Shown here: positions 1-7,796 of the stretch, piece by piece | Position numbering within the stretch: position 1 is the first letter of the stretch | How the letters are laid out: the number at the start of each line of letters is the position of its first letter | DNA from: an uncultured Lachnospiraceae bacterium | GTDB taxonomy: Bacteria > Bacillota > Clostridia > Lachnospirales > Lachnospiraceae | Direction of reading: 5' to 3' | Length of the DNA stretch: 64,000 bases | Assembly: GCA_902794095.1 (NCBI GenBank) | Contig: CADBFZ010000004.1 | Coordinates: forward strand, 186,001-250,000 | Translations under genes and position numbers: made by a program | Notes under the pieces: model-generated | Seen by the model: the letters and a program-made list of their open reading frames with translations, nothing else | Databases searched by the model: none | Told to the model about the DNA's origin: nothing

Positions 1-2
1 TG

Positions 3-164
3 CTTCTGGTTATGAGCCTTGCCGTTCTTGCAATAACCGCATCGCTTTCGGAGACGACGGTTAAGGATGTGATACTCGGTAGCATTCCGGGGAGAGTTAC
101 GATCGGCGTTATGGCCGGAGTCTTTCTGATGTATTTCGGTCAGGCCACGAAATTATACAAGTGA
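3..164 (+). CDS. Tad secretion membrane protein, TadB-like, C-terminal end only
   Basis: Only the last 53 codons are inside the window; the frame is open from base 3 to the TGA at 162-164. The peptide has a hydrophobic helix near the left edge, a short charged stretch (ETTVKDVI) and a second helix (TIGVMAGVFLMYF) before a basic tail. This is the usual C-terminal layout of TadB/GspF-family inner-membrane platform proteins. The assignment rests mainly on position, directly before a TadC-like gene. The next gene starts 8 bases after the stop, and its GAGG ribosome site overlaps this stop codon, so the two are co-transcribed. The family is inferred from context. Confidence 0.5.
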   Translation, partial: LLVMSLAVLAITASLSETTVKDVILGSIPGRVTIGVMAGVFLMYFGQATKLYK

Positions 165-171
165 GGTTTTT

Positions 172-1008
172 ATGAATTTACTGATGCATTATCAGACCAT
201 ATCGATGGTTCTGGCATTTATGACAAGCGCCCTGGCATCTTCCGTCGTATACAGACTTCTGTATCCGGGTAAGGGATTTGTTTACAGGAAGGGCACGGAG
301 TTTGCGGGAATGATCAGGGCGCGAAAAGAGGGCTCTGTGTATGAGAAGGTGGAAAGCTGGCTCAGAAAAAACGGCGCATCCTATCACATCGGGAAAAGTA
401 TAGATCCGGGAAGACTTGCAGGTCTTTGCATTGTAATGGGTTGCGCAGGATTCTTGGCAGGCATGAGCGTGTCGGGACCAATGGGACTTTTGCTTGGAGC
501 GATGCTTGCCATGGCACTTCCCCTTGCGATTCCTGCACTTAACAGAGCGGATTCCAAGGCAATGCTTTCCGATATCAGGCTTATATATCACAGCCTGGGA
601 GTGCAGATAAAAAGCGGAGTGTATGTGACGGACGCACTAGCGGAATGTTCCACATCTGTCAGAAACAAAAGGCTTAAAGGTGCACTGTCGGAGTTTTATG
701 CCGACGTGATCATGAAATCGGATATCTATTCATCACTTGAAAGATTCAGGTCTTCTTTTGATGACAGATATATAGATTCACTATGTATCACCGTGGTCCA
801 GGCACTTGAGTCCGGGCAGGCGGTGGAACTCCTCGAAGATATCGCAGAGCAGGTAAAGGATATGGAGGAGGAAGTTTTTGAATCAAGGAAAGCATCCCTG
901 GACAGATTGCTGACACTCAGCCAGCTTCTGGTTCTTGGCGCGGTTCTTGCCACAGCTCTTTATACATGTGTCATGTACATGATGCAAAGAGCGGTGGGGT
1001 TCAGATGA
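172..1008 (+). CDS. tadC: TadC-like type II/IV secretion F-family membrane protein
   Basis: A 278-residue polytopic protein with hydrophobic segments near residues 10-28, 80-122 (two helices) and 248-272. The soluble stretch in between contains the GspF-like signature region (SLGVQIKSGVYVTDALAEC, then SLCITVVQALESGQAVELL). TadB and TadC are the paired inner-membrane platform proteins of the Tad/Flp pilus machine and work with the TadA ATPase, which must lie left of the window. The start has GAGG 5 bases upstream. The gene sits tightly in the Tad operon. Family assignment is good; the exact name TadC rather than TadB follows from its second position. Confidence 0.8.
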   Translation: MNLLMHYQTISMVLAFMTSALASSVVYRLLYPGKGFVYRKGTEFAGMIRARKEGSVYEKVESWLRKNGASYHIGKSIDPGRLAGLCIVMGCAGFLAGMSVSGPMGLLLGAMLAMALPLAIPALNRADSKAMLSDIRLIYHSLGVQIKSGVYVTDALAECSTSVRNKRLKGALSEFYADVIMKSDIYSSLERFRSSFDDRYIDSLCITVVQALESGQAVELLEDIAEQVKDMEEEVFESRKASLDRLLTLSQLLVLGAVLATALYTCVMYMMQRAVGFR

Positions 1009-1050
1009 GGGGATTGTATCTGAATAATTGTTTTGAAAGGAGTATTTGAA

Positions 1051-1275
1051 ATGAAAGATTTTGAGAAAGTTGTAAAGGCAGCAATGCATAAGGAAAAGGG
1101 ACTCGACGGAATTCTTGTTACCATCGGGCTTTGTATCATCGCACTTTTACTGTGCGTTGTTATGAGGGATTCGCTTACCGAATTTATTCAAACGATTGTT
1201 GCGGAGATGACCAATTCGGCTAAGGGAATCCTCAGCACTCCCAGTGCATTTTCATTCAGCCCCATGTACTTCTGA
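1051..1275 (+). CDS. Flp-like pilin or small Tad membrane peptide
   Basis: A 74-residue protein with an N-terminal amphipathic segment, one hydrophobic helix (about residues 19-40, LDGILVTIGLCIIALLLCVV) and a short polar tail. I chose the ATG at 1051, which has AAAGGAG about 9 bases upstream; an in-frame start at 1033 lacks a ribosome site. Small single-helix proteins right after TadC in Clostridia Tad loci are usually Flp1-like type IVb pilins. No clear prepilin cleavage glycine plus Glu5 motif can be read with certainty, so it may be the major pilin or an accessory subunit. Confidence 0.55.
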   Translation: MKDFEKVVKAAMHKEKGLDGILVTIGLCIIALLLCVVMRDSLTEFIQTIVAEMTNSAKGILSTPSAFSFSPMYF

Positions 1276-1286
1276 GGGAAAGCTTT

Positions 1287-1673
1287 ATGAATGAACAATG
1301 TGATAAAAAACTTCCCGGACTTAAGAGTCCCGGCTCTGTGGGTGACGTGATGCCCATGTGCATCTTTGTAATCTGTATCGCTTTTGTGATGATCTCTTTT
1401 GCAGACTGCGTAAGAGTGATCAATGTGAAATCCTCCGTGTCCCAGATATCGAGACAGTACATTCTTAAGATGGAGACATACGGATATCTTACAGGTGAAG
1501 ACAGGGATGATCTTGTGAGCGCCCTGTCGGGTGCGGGGCTTGAAAACATATCGCTTGCGGGTACGGACATGTCTGAAGTCGGATACGGAAATAAGATAAG
1601 TCTTTATATACACGGAACTACGGAGGCGGGTTATGAGATCAATGAATTCAGAACATCAACCGCGAAGTATTAA
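1287..1673 (+). CDS. TadE-like minor pseudopilin
   Basis: 128 residues with a short basic N-terminus, one hydrophobic helix around residues 15-36 (VMPMCIFVICIAFVMISFAD) and a soluble C-terminal part of about 90 residues. This is the shape of TadE-family pseudopilins, which are cleaved by the TadV/CpaA peptidase and assemble with the Flp pilus. GAGGGAA lies 6 bases before the ATG. The end overlaps the start of the next gene by 41 bases, which suggests translational coupling. Sequence similarity to characterised TadE is weak, so the call rests on architecture and operon position. Confidence 0.55.
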   Translation: MNEQCDKKLPGLKSPGSVGDVMPMCIFVICIAFVMISFADCVRVINVKSSVSQISRQYILKMETYGYLTGEDRDDLVSALSGAGLENISLAGTDMSEVGYGNKISLYIHGTTEAGYEINEFRTSTAKY

Positions 1674-2235
1674 CCGAGAAAAAGGTCAGGCGGAATATGT
1701 TCTCGGAATGTATGCACTTATCTTTGTGATGGTCCTTGCACTTGCTTCTCTTCAGATAATGCAATACAAAGCAGATTCCGACATCACGGAAGATGCCCTG
1801 GCTGCATCCGCACTTGCGGCACTTGATATAGATCCGTACAGATACGGAGCAGATCATAAGCTTGTAATAAACGATCCCGCAGGCTGCCTTGAAATATTCA
1901 AGGATGCACTTAAGGGGAACATGAATCTTGATAATCTCTACAGGCCTGCGGATGGGAATACGTCTTATATTTCGGGCGTGGTTACCATAGAGGATTTCAG
2001 GATATATCTGGTGGATGCGGATACCGTAACGGAATATAGGATTACCGATTTCGGATCTGTGCAAACAATAGGGATATACGGAGAGATGAAAACACCCGGC
2101 GGACAGACGGTAAAGTCTGCCGGATGTTATGCAGCAATCTCTTATGATACGGATGGTTTTCTCGGGATAAAAGCCCATGCGTATAAAGACGCTTATGCGG
2201 AGATGATAGCCGATCCTTCGAGAATACGTGAATAA
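1633..2235 (+). CDS. TadE/TadF-like pseudopilin
   Basis: 200 residues. A polar N-terminus with EKGQAEYVLGMYALIFVMVL is followed by one transmembrane helix (about residues 20-41) and a mostly beta-type soluble region. The G-Q-A-E pattern right before a hydrophobic stretch resembles a class III/IVb prepilin cleavage site with the conserved acidic residue after it. The ATG at 1633 has GGAGG six bases upstream (1622-1626) and lies within the preceding gene. It is probably a minor pseudopilin of the Tad pilus. Which Tad subunit it is cannot be settled by eye. Confidence 0.55.
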   Translation: MRSMNSEHQPRSINREKGQAEYVLGMYALIFVMVLALASLQIMQYKADSDITEDALAASALAALDIDPYRYGADHKLVINDPAGCLEIFKDALKGNMNLDNLYRPADGNTSYISGVVTIEDFRIYLVDADTVTEYRITDFGSVQTIGIYGEMKTPGGQTVKSAGCYAAISYDTDGFLGIKAHAYKDAYAEMIADPSRIRE

Positions 2236-2254
2236 TTGAGAGGAACTTACAGTA

Positions 2255-2896
2255 ATGAAAAACAAAAATAAAACGCAGACAAAGTACGGACTTGTAATTG
2301 CCGCACTTCTTACTGCGGCTGCAACTTTTGCGATAATGACTTATTTTCAGAGACAGGCATTGTCTGACTTTGAGAAGAAAGATATATACGTGGCACTATC
2401 TGATATACCTCGCGGAACGGTAATAACCGAGGAGAATGCATCGGTGTATATGACCGTTAAGAGCGTTGATGCCGGATGCATTCCTGAGTCCGCTTTATCC
2501 GATGTGGGGATGATAAACGGATTGTCACCTGCATTTGATATAAGCGAAGGAACACTTCTTACGACAGGTATGTTTACAGATGCGGATGATGTTTTATCCG
2601 AGATGGAATCACCTGTTCTTGCGGGATTTAAAACGGACGATATGTCCAAGGCAGTCAGCGGCGTGCTCAGAGCAGGGGACCGTATAGATATTTATTCCTC
2701 CGATCCTGAAACGGGGGAGGGCAGACTTCTATGCTCGAATGTGTATGTTGAATGCGGATATGATTCTTCCGGAGGCGTGGCAAGCGGTAATTCCACTGCA
2801 GTTCTGTTTAACATCTATCTGGAAAGCAAGGATGCACTTGCTTTTTATGAAGGACTCAGGACGGGGACTCTTTACGTGGTCAGAAAATGTCTGTGA
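2255..2896 (+). CDS. cpaB: CpaB/RcpC-like Flp pilus assembly protein (SAF domain)
   Basis: 213 residues with an N-terminal signal anchor (about 11-30) followed by a SAF-type domain. The segment KKDIYVALSDIPRGTVIT (about 41-58) is the typical start of the SAF fold in CpaB/RcpC proteins. A second beta-rich region with LRAGDRIDIYSSDPETGEG (about 139-160) matches the RcpC/CpaB C-terminal domain. CpaB is a periplasmic or extracytoplasmic organiser of the Flp secretion channel; in Gram-positive Tad systems it is kept although there is no outer-membrane secretin. AGAGGA lies upstream with slightly long spacing. The gene overlaps the next by 10 bases. Confidence 0.8.
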   Translation: MKNKNKTQTKYGLVIAALLTAAATFAIMTYFQRQALSDFEKKDIYVALSDIPRGTVITEENASVYMTVKSVDAGCIPESALSDVGMINGLSPAFDISEGTLLTTGMFTDADDVLSEMESPVLAGFKTDDMSKAVSGVLRAGDRIDIYSSDPETGEGRLLCSNVYVECGYDSSGGVASGNSTAVLFNIYLESKDALAFYEGLRTGTLYVVRKCL

Positions 2897-3339
2897 TCAT
2901 ATGCACGGCTGTATTTCTGACATGCCTTATAACTGCAAGCATTTCGGACATTCGTACAAAAGAGGTTTCGGATATAGTCTGGTGGATAGCACTTGCGGAT
3001 ATCATAGTATATGAATTGTTATCTCAAGAGTCTTTAAAAGCATGGCCTTTATTCGAGAGCCTTTTGATTATTTTTATACAACAGAAGATCATGAGCAGGT
3101 ATTACGGCAGGGCTGACAGCCATGCCTTTTCCTGCTGTGCTCTGTTTTGGGCGGTATCCGGAAAGTGCCTTGAGATGCATGTTCTTCACATGACAGTGTC
3201 TCTTGTCCTATTAACAGCGGTGCAATTTGCCCGGCATAATATCGGTCCTGCGTGGAAACTAAAAATCCCAATCGCGTTTATTCCGTATATTTCCGTCTCT
3301 TTTACCCTTGTTCAAACCGCCTCTAATATTGTTAAATAA
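2887..3339 (+). CDS. Prepilin peptidase, CpaA/TadV-like (A24 family)
   Basis: 150 residues, nearly all hydrophobic, with about five membrane segments. It keeps both aspartates of A24 aspartyl prepilin peptidases: the first in SISDIRTKEVSD (near residue 20) and the second in GRADSHAF (a GxxD motif, near residue 76). The enzyme would cleave the leader peptides of the Flp/TadE-like proteins encoded upstream. It is short compared with full PilD peptidases and has no methyltransferase domain, as is normal for CpaA/TadV. It is the last gene of the Tad operon and is followed immediately by a strong hairpin. Confidence 0.72.
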   Translation: MSVIICTAVFLTCLITASISDIRTKEVSDIVWWIALADIIVYELLSQESLKAWPLFESLLIIFIQQKIMSRYYGRADSHAFSCCALFWAVSGKCLEMHVLHMTVSLVLLTAVQFARHNIGPAWKLKIPIAFIPYISVSFTLVQTASNIVK

Positions 3340-3358
3340 GCCGTTTTTGTGATAAAAT
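3329..3358 (+). promoter_or_regulatory. Candidate promoter for the glycosyltransferase-dapL operon
   Basis: TTGTTA (3329-3334) and TAAAAT (3353-3358) are separated by 18 bases. The predicted start of transcription near 3366 falls in the loop of the hairpin at 3338-3391, so the promoter and the Tad operon terminator occupy the same DNA. Read from the sequence only. Confidence 0.4.
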
Positions 3359-3391
3359 ATTCTATGTATGCTCGTATCACATAAACGGCTT
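3338..3391 (+). terminator. Tad operon terminator hairpin
   Basis: The 17-base arms at 3338-3354 and 3375-3391 are inverted complements with a single mismatch, separated by a 20-base loop, and the right arm runs into a T-run (3390-3394). The hairpin starts right at the stop codon of the prepilin peptidase gene. It also contains the ATG at 3368, which argues against that codon as the start of the glycosyltransferase. Confidence 0.75.
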
Positions 3392-3421
3392 TTTGCTGCG
3401 TCTTCCGGGAGGACATTTCTT

Positions 3422-4429
3422 ATGACGATATCTTGCGTAATGATAGTCAAAAATGAAGAGAACATCCTTGCAAGATGCCTTGACAGTATCAAGGATCTTA
3501 TGGATGAGATTGTCATTGTTGATACCGGCTCTATCGATAAGACCAAGGACATTGCGCGTAAGTATACGGATAAGATATATGACTTTGCATGGACGGGTGA
3601 TTTCTCGGATGCGAGAAATTTTGCATTCTCCAAAGCTACATGTGATTACATTTATTCCGCAGATGCGGATGAGATACTCGACGAAGCTAACCACGAGAAG
3701 TTTGCGAATATGAAAGCAATCCTTCCCGAGGAAGTCGAGATAGTACAGATGCGCTACGGCAATCAGCTTGAGCATTCGACGGTCTATAATTTCGATGAGG
3801 AATTAAGACCCAAGATGTTCAAACGCTTAAGACAGTTTGTATGGCAGGATCCCGTTCATGAGATGATCAGACTCGATCCCGTCATCTATGACAGTGATAT
3901 CGTCATCACTCATAAACCCGAAGCAAATCACGGAAGCAGAGATCTTGAGATCTTCTCCAAATCTACCACGGGCGGCGGACAGCTTAGCAAGAGACTCTTT
4001 GATATGTATGTCAGAGAACTTTTCATGGCCGGCACCGAAGATGATTTCAGAAATGCACTTCCTTACTTTGTTGCATGTGCGGGTGATACGAACCTGGATC
4101 CCGACAGCGTTAACAAGGCTTGCCTTGTGATCGCGCATATAGCAAGAATCCATGGCGACATCGTTTTATTTTTCAAATACATCACCAAGACAATGGCAAC
4201 CGATCCTTCGTCAGAGGTATGTATGGAACTGGGCCTTTTCTATGAGAGGATCCAGGATTTCGAAGAAGCTGCGATCTGGTATTACAATGCAGCGTTCGAG
4301 ACACTTCCTTCAATCTACATAAAATCCGCCGGCAAAGATGCTGCCGAAGGACTTAAGAGAGTATATGAGCAAATGGGCATGCCCGAGGTGGGCCTGCAGT
4401 TTGCGGAAGATATAGAGGCAAAATCATGA
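3422..4429 (+). CDS. Family 2 glycosyltransferase
   Basis: 335 residues. The N-terminal GT-A domain starts with MTISCVMIVKNEENILARCL and shows the nucleotide-binding DTGS motif and an acidic SADADEIL (DxD type) metal site. The C-terminal half is helical and TPR-like (MELGLFYERIQDFEEAAIWY). Proteins of this layout transfer sugars to glycans or proteins in the cytoplasm; the acceptor is unknown. I chose the ATG at 3422 because GGGAGGA (3407-3413) lies 8 bases upstream; the earlier in-frame ATG at 3368 lies in a terminator loop. The last four bases overlap the start of hisC (ATGA). Confidence 0.85.
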   Translation: MTISCVMIVKNEENILARCLDSIKDLMDEIVIVDTGSIDKTKDIARKYTDKIYDFAWTGDFSDARNFAFSKATCDYIYSADADEILDEANHEKFANMKAILPEEVEIVQMRYGNQLEHSTVYNFDEELRPKMFKRLRQFVWQDPVHEMIRLDPVIYDSDIVITHKPEANHGSRDLEIFSKSTTGGGQLSKRLFDMYVRELFMAGTEDDFRNALPYFVACAGDTNLDPDSVNKACLVIAHIARIHGDIVLFFKYITKTMATDPSSEVCMELGLFYERIQDFEEAAIWYYNAAFETLPSIYIKSAGKDAAEGLKRVYEQMGMPEVGLQFAEDIEAKS

Positions 4430-5487
4430 ACTGGGAATCAAACGTCAGAAAAGTAGTACCTTATGTTCCGGGCGAGCAGCCTTCCGGAAAAGTAATCAAG
4501 CTCAATACCAATGAGAATCCTTATCCTCCCGCTCCCGGTGTGGAGGCACTTCTTAAAAACTATGATGTATCCGTTCTGAGGAAGTACCCTCAGCCCGATT
4601 GCCGCACACTTGTAGAAGCTCTTGCGGCAAAATATAACGTAAAGCCCTCGCAGGTTTTTGTCGGTGTAGGTTCCGATGATGTTCTTGCGATGGCTTTTCT
4701 TACTTTTTTCAATTCTGATAAAAGTATTCTTTTCCCGGATATTACTTATTCATTCTATGATGTCTGGGCTTCGCTTTTTAAGATTCCTTATAAGCAGATT
4801 CCGCTTGATGATGATTTCAAGATTGTCACAAGTGATTACAAAGCAGAAAACGGTGGAGTCGTAATTGCCAATCCCAATGCTCCCACCGGAGTGTTCATGG
4901 GACTTGACGGTATCAGAGAAATTCTTGATGCAAACCGCGACGTCGTATGTATCGTTGATGAAGCATATGTTGATTTCGGTGCGGAAAGTGCACTCAGCCT
5001 TCTTCCCGAATACGACAATCTTCTTGTGATCCAGACATTCAGTAAGTCAAGATCAATGGCAGGTCTTCGAATCGGATATGCCATCGGTTCTGAGACCATG
5101 ATCAAGTATCTGAACGACGTTAAGTACTCATTCAACTCATACACCATGACCGCCCTTACTCTTGAACTGGGAGCAGAGGCTGTAAGAGATGATGAGTATT
5201 TCAAGGCAACCTGCGAGAAGATTATCAAGACTCGTGAGAATCTGAAAGTGCAGCTTCGCGAGCTCGGTTTTGATTTCCAGGATTCCAAGACCAATTTCAT
5301 ATTTGCAAAGCACAAATCTGTTTCGGCAGAGTATATTTTTACGGAGCTTAAGAAGAGAAATATCTATGTCAGATATTGGAATAAGCCCCGTATAAGCGAG
5401 TATCTCAGAATAACCGTCGGAACGGATGAAGAATGTGACACGCTTGTCGTAAATCTCAAGGAAATAATTGCTCAAGGAGAGAAATAA
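4426..5487 (+). CDS. hisC: Histidinol-phosphate aminotransferase
   Basis: 353 residues, the normal HisC length. A fold-type I PLP enzyme: the N-terminal KLNTNENPYPPAP is the HisC hallmark, VDEAYVDF carries the PLP-ring aspartate, and the Schiff-base lysine is K207 in TFSKSRSMAGLRIG. It converts imidazole-acetol phosphate and glutamate to histidinol phosphate in histidine synthesis. It stands outside a his operon, translationally coupled to a glycosyltransferase, so an alternative role as an aromatic or other HisC-like aminotransferase is possible, but the motifs favour HisC. Confidence 0.88.
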   Translation: MNWESNVRKVVPYVPGEQPSGKVIKLNTNENPYPPAPGVEALLKNYDVSVLRKYPQPDCRTLVEALAAKYNVKPSQVFVGVGSDDVLAMAFLTFFNSDKSILFPDITYSFYDVWASLFKIPYKQIPLDDDFKIVTSDYKAENGGVVIANPNAPTGVFMGLDGIREILDANRDVVCIVDEAYVDFGAESALSLLPEYDNLLVIQTFSKSRSMAGLRIGYAIGSETMIKYLNDVKYSFNSYTMTALTLELGAEAVRDDEYFKATCEKIIKTRENLKVQLRELGFDFQDSKTNFIFAKHKSVSAEYIFTELKKRNIYVRYWNKPRISEYLRITVGTDEECDTLVVNLKEIIAQGEK

Positions 5488-5490
5488 AAA

Positions 5491-6018
5491 ATGGGTTCTT
5501 TAGCAAAAGCTATTGCGCAGCAATTTGCGCAGAATACGATGACACAGTATTTCGGATGCTTCATTATTTCGATGATACCTCTTATCGAACTCAGGGGAGC
5601 TATCCCGATAGCATACTGGTTCAGGGGAATGAATCCCGAGTTCAATATCGTTATCGGATATGTGATTATTGCGATCGGAAATATGATTCCCGTTCCGATC
5701 ATCTTTTTCTTCGCAAGAAAGGTTCTTGAATGGGGAAAGGATAAGCCGGTGATCGGCAAGTTTTTCACCTTCTGCCTGGAAAAAGGACATAAGGGTGGGG
5801 AGAAGTTACAGGCCAAAGCAGGACGCGGACTTTTTGTTGCACTTCTCCTTTTTGTAGGTATCCCTCTTCCCGGCACGGGAGCATGGACCGGTACACTTGC
5901 AGCTTCACTTCTCGATATGAAGTTTAAGGAGAGCATTACAGCCGTCATGCTCGGAGTTGCTCTTGCAGGCGTGATAATGGGAGTTGCTTCTACACTTGTC
6001 TCCAGTGCGATATTCTAA
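5491..6018 (+). CDS. Small multidrug export protein family (COG2426) membrane protein
   Basis: 175 residues with four or five hydrophobic segments. It shows the family pattern in order: MIPLIELRGAIPIAYW, then GNMIPVPIIFFFARKVLEW, a basic cytoplasmic loop (LEKGHKGGEKLQAKAGRG), then VGIPLPGTGAWTGTLAASLL near residue 130. Members are annotated as small multidrug export proteins, but substrates are not established and the name should be treated as a label. The gene starts 3 bases after the hisC stop with AAGGAGAG upstream, so it belongs to the same transcript. Confidence 0.75.
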   Translation: MGSLAKAIAQQFAQNTMTQYFGCFIISMIPLIELRGAIPIAYWFRGMNPEFNIVIGYVIIAIGNMIPVPIIFFFARKVLEWGKDKPVIGKFFTFCLEKGHKGGEKLQAKAGRGLFVALLLFVGIPLPGTGAWTGTLAASLLDMKFKESITAVMLGVALAGVIMGVASTLVSSAIF

Positions 6019-6050
6019 AGCATTGATTTTTCTTGCAGTCGGATGGATTT

Positions 6051-6878
6051 ATGAACTCTGATGAAAAGCACATAACAAATTCATATCAGGCATTTGCTTC
6101 GGTATATGACGAGCTGATGTGCGATGTACCTTACGATGCGTGGACCGAGAGAATCGACCGCGATATCAAAAGGTACGGCATAAGCAAGACCAAAACTGAA
6201 TGCACGAGAGACCTCGAAAGCGAAGAAGCACTTCTTGAAAGCGAGAGAAATCTTGTTATGGATCTCGGATGCGGAACAGGCATCGTTACCAGAAAGCTTC
6301 ATGACATGGGATATGATGTCTTCGGAATAGATTCATCCCCCGAGATGCTTACGAGAGCATTTGATTCGGATGAAGACAGAGGAATCATGTATCTGAATCA
6401 GGACATGAGAGAACTCGACCTTTATTCCACCATCGGAAGTGCAATCTGTATATGTGACAGCTTAAACTACCTTGTAGCGGATGAAGACCTTGATGAAGCT
6501 TTTAGCGGCATTTCGAAATTTCTTTATCCCGGCGGAGTATTTATCTTCGACTGTAATACTTCTTACAAGTACAGAGAATCAATCGGTGAATCCACTATCG
6601 CGGAAGCCGGAGAAGATGTTTCTTTTATCTGGGAGAATTATTACGACGAAGAAGAAAATGTTAATGAATACGATCTTACTCTTTTTATCAAAAGGGAAGA
6701 CGGATTATATGAACGTGCCGAGGAGACTCATTTCCAGAGAGGAATTGAGATAAGCGACATCGAGAGATTGTCCGAAGAGCACGGATTTGAAACGGTATGC
6801 ATACTTGATTCGGATACCGAAGAAAAAGTAAACGACAAGACCGAGAGAATTTATGCGGTCCTTAGAAAGAAAAGTTAA
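6051..6878 (+). CDS. Class I SAM-dependent methyltransferase
   Basis: 275 residues from the ATG at 6051; an in-frame TTG at 6033 would add six residues, and neither start has a strong ribosome site. The N-terminus has YQAFASVYDELMCDVPYDAW, common in small-molecule methyltransferases of Clostridia. Motif I is VMDLGCGTGIVTRKL, followed by the acidic GIDSSPEML, and FIFDCNT fits post-motif III. An insertion of charged residues precedes motif I. The substrate is unknown. The stop overlaps the hslO start (TAATG), so the pair is translationally coupled. Confidence 0.78.
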   Translation: MNSDEKHITNSYQAFASVYDELMCDVPYDAWTERIDRDIKRYGISKTKTECTRDLESEEALLESERNLVMDLGCGTGIVTRKLHDMGYDVFGIDSSPEMLTRAFDSDEDRGIMYLNQDMRELDLYSTIGSAICICDSLNYLVADEDLDEAFSGISKFLYPGGVFIFDCNTSYKYRESIGESTIAEAGEDVSFIWENYYDEEENVNEYDLTLFIKREDGLYERAEETHFQRGIEISDIERLSEEHGFETVCILDSDTEEKVNDKTERIYAVLRKKS

Positions 6879-7783
6879 TGGCAGATACAGCTTCAAAAGA
6901 TTATATCGTTACCGCAACTGCTGCGGATTATCACATCAGGGCTTTTGCCTGCACAACCCGTAATATATGTGAGGAATCAAGACGCCTTCACAATACGAGT
7001 CCCGTTATGAGTGCGGCACTCGGAAGAACTCTCACCGCAGCTGCGATGATGAGTATCATGATGAAAGGCGACGGAGATAAGCTCACAATCCAGATCAAGT
7101 CCGACGGACCTTCCGGAGGATTAACCGTATGTGCGGATTCACACGGAAATGTAAAGGGATATACTCCTGTTCCCGATTGTATAGTTCCTGCACACAGCAA
7201 CGGACATCTCGGAGTATCGACCGCAATCGGAAACGGCGACCTTATCGTAGTTAAAGATCTCGGACTTAAAGAGCCCTATGTGGGAAGAATCGCACTTCAG
7301 ACAGGTGAGATTGCCGAGGACATTACGTATTATTTTGCAGCATCAGAGCAGACTCCCTCATCCGTAGGGCTTGGCGTTTTGATGAATAAGGACAACACCG
7401 TAAGATGCTCCGGCGGATTTATCATTCAGCTTATGCCCGATGCGGGAGACGATGTTATCTCAGTCATTGAAGAAAATCTCAAGAGCTTAAAGAGCGTAAC
7501 CGAGATGCTTGATGCGGGAATGACTCCCGAGGATATGATCGAGGAAGTTCTCAAAGGCCTCGACATCAGATTCAATGATAAGTACGATACCGCATATAAG
7601 TGCGACTGCTCCAGAGACAGAGTTGAGGCGGTTCTTGTCAGCCTTGGAGAAAAAGAAATCACCGATTTTATCAAAGCCGGTAAGGATGTCGAGATCCACT
7701 GCGACTTCTGCGACACCGACTATGTATTTAACCCCGATGAATTAACAGAGATCCTGAAGAAAAGCAGGGCTCTTAAGAAATAA
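6878..7783 (+). CDS. hslO: Redox-regulated holdase chaperone Hsp33
   Basis: 301 residues, typical of Hsp33. The N-terminal domain has the family stretch LHNTSPVMSAALGRTLTAAA and the segment TIQIKSDGPSGGLTVCADSH. The C-terminal redox switch has all four zinc cysteines in the expected pattern: C242 and C244 (CDC) and C275 and C278 (CDFC). Under oxidative stress these cysteines form disulfides, zinc is released and the protein binds unfolding clients in the cytoplasm. The start codon overlaps the methyltransferase stop codon by one base. Confidence 0.93.
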   Translation: MADTASKDYIVTATAADYHIRAFACTTRNICEESRRLHNTSPVMSAALGRTLTAAAMMSIMMKGDGDKLTIQIKSDGPSGGLTVCADSHGNVKGYTPVPDCIVPAHSNGHLGVSTAIGNGDLIVVKDLGLKEPYVGRIALQTGEIAEDITYYFAASEQTPSSVGLGVLMNKDNTVRCSGGFIIQLMPDAGDDVISVIEENLKSLKSVTEMLDAGMTPEDMIEEVLKGLDIRFNDKYDTAYKCDCSRDRVEAVLVSLGEKEITDFIKAGKDVEIHCDFCDTDYVFNPDELTEILKKSRALKK

Positions 7784-7796
7784 AGGAGACGAAAAA

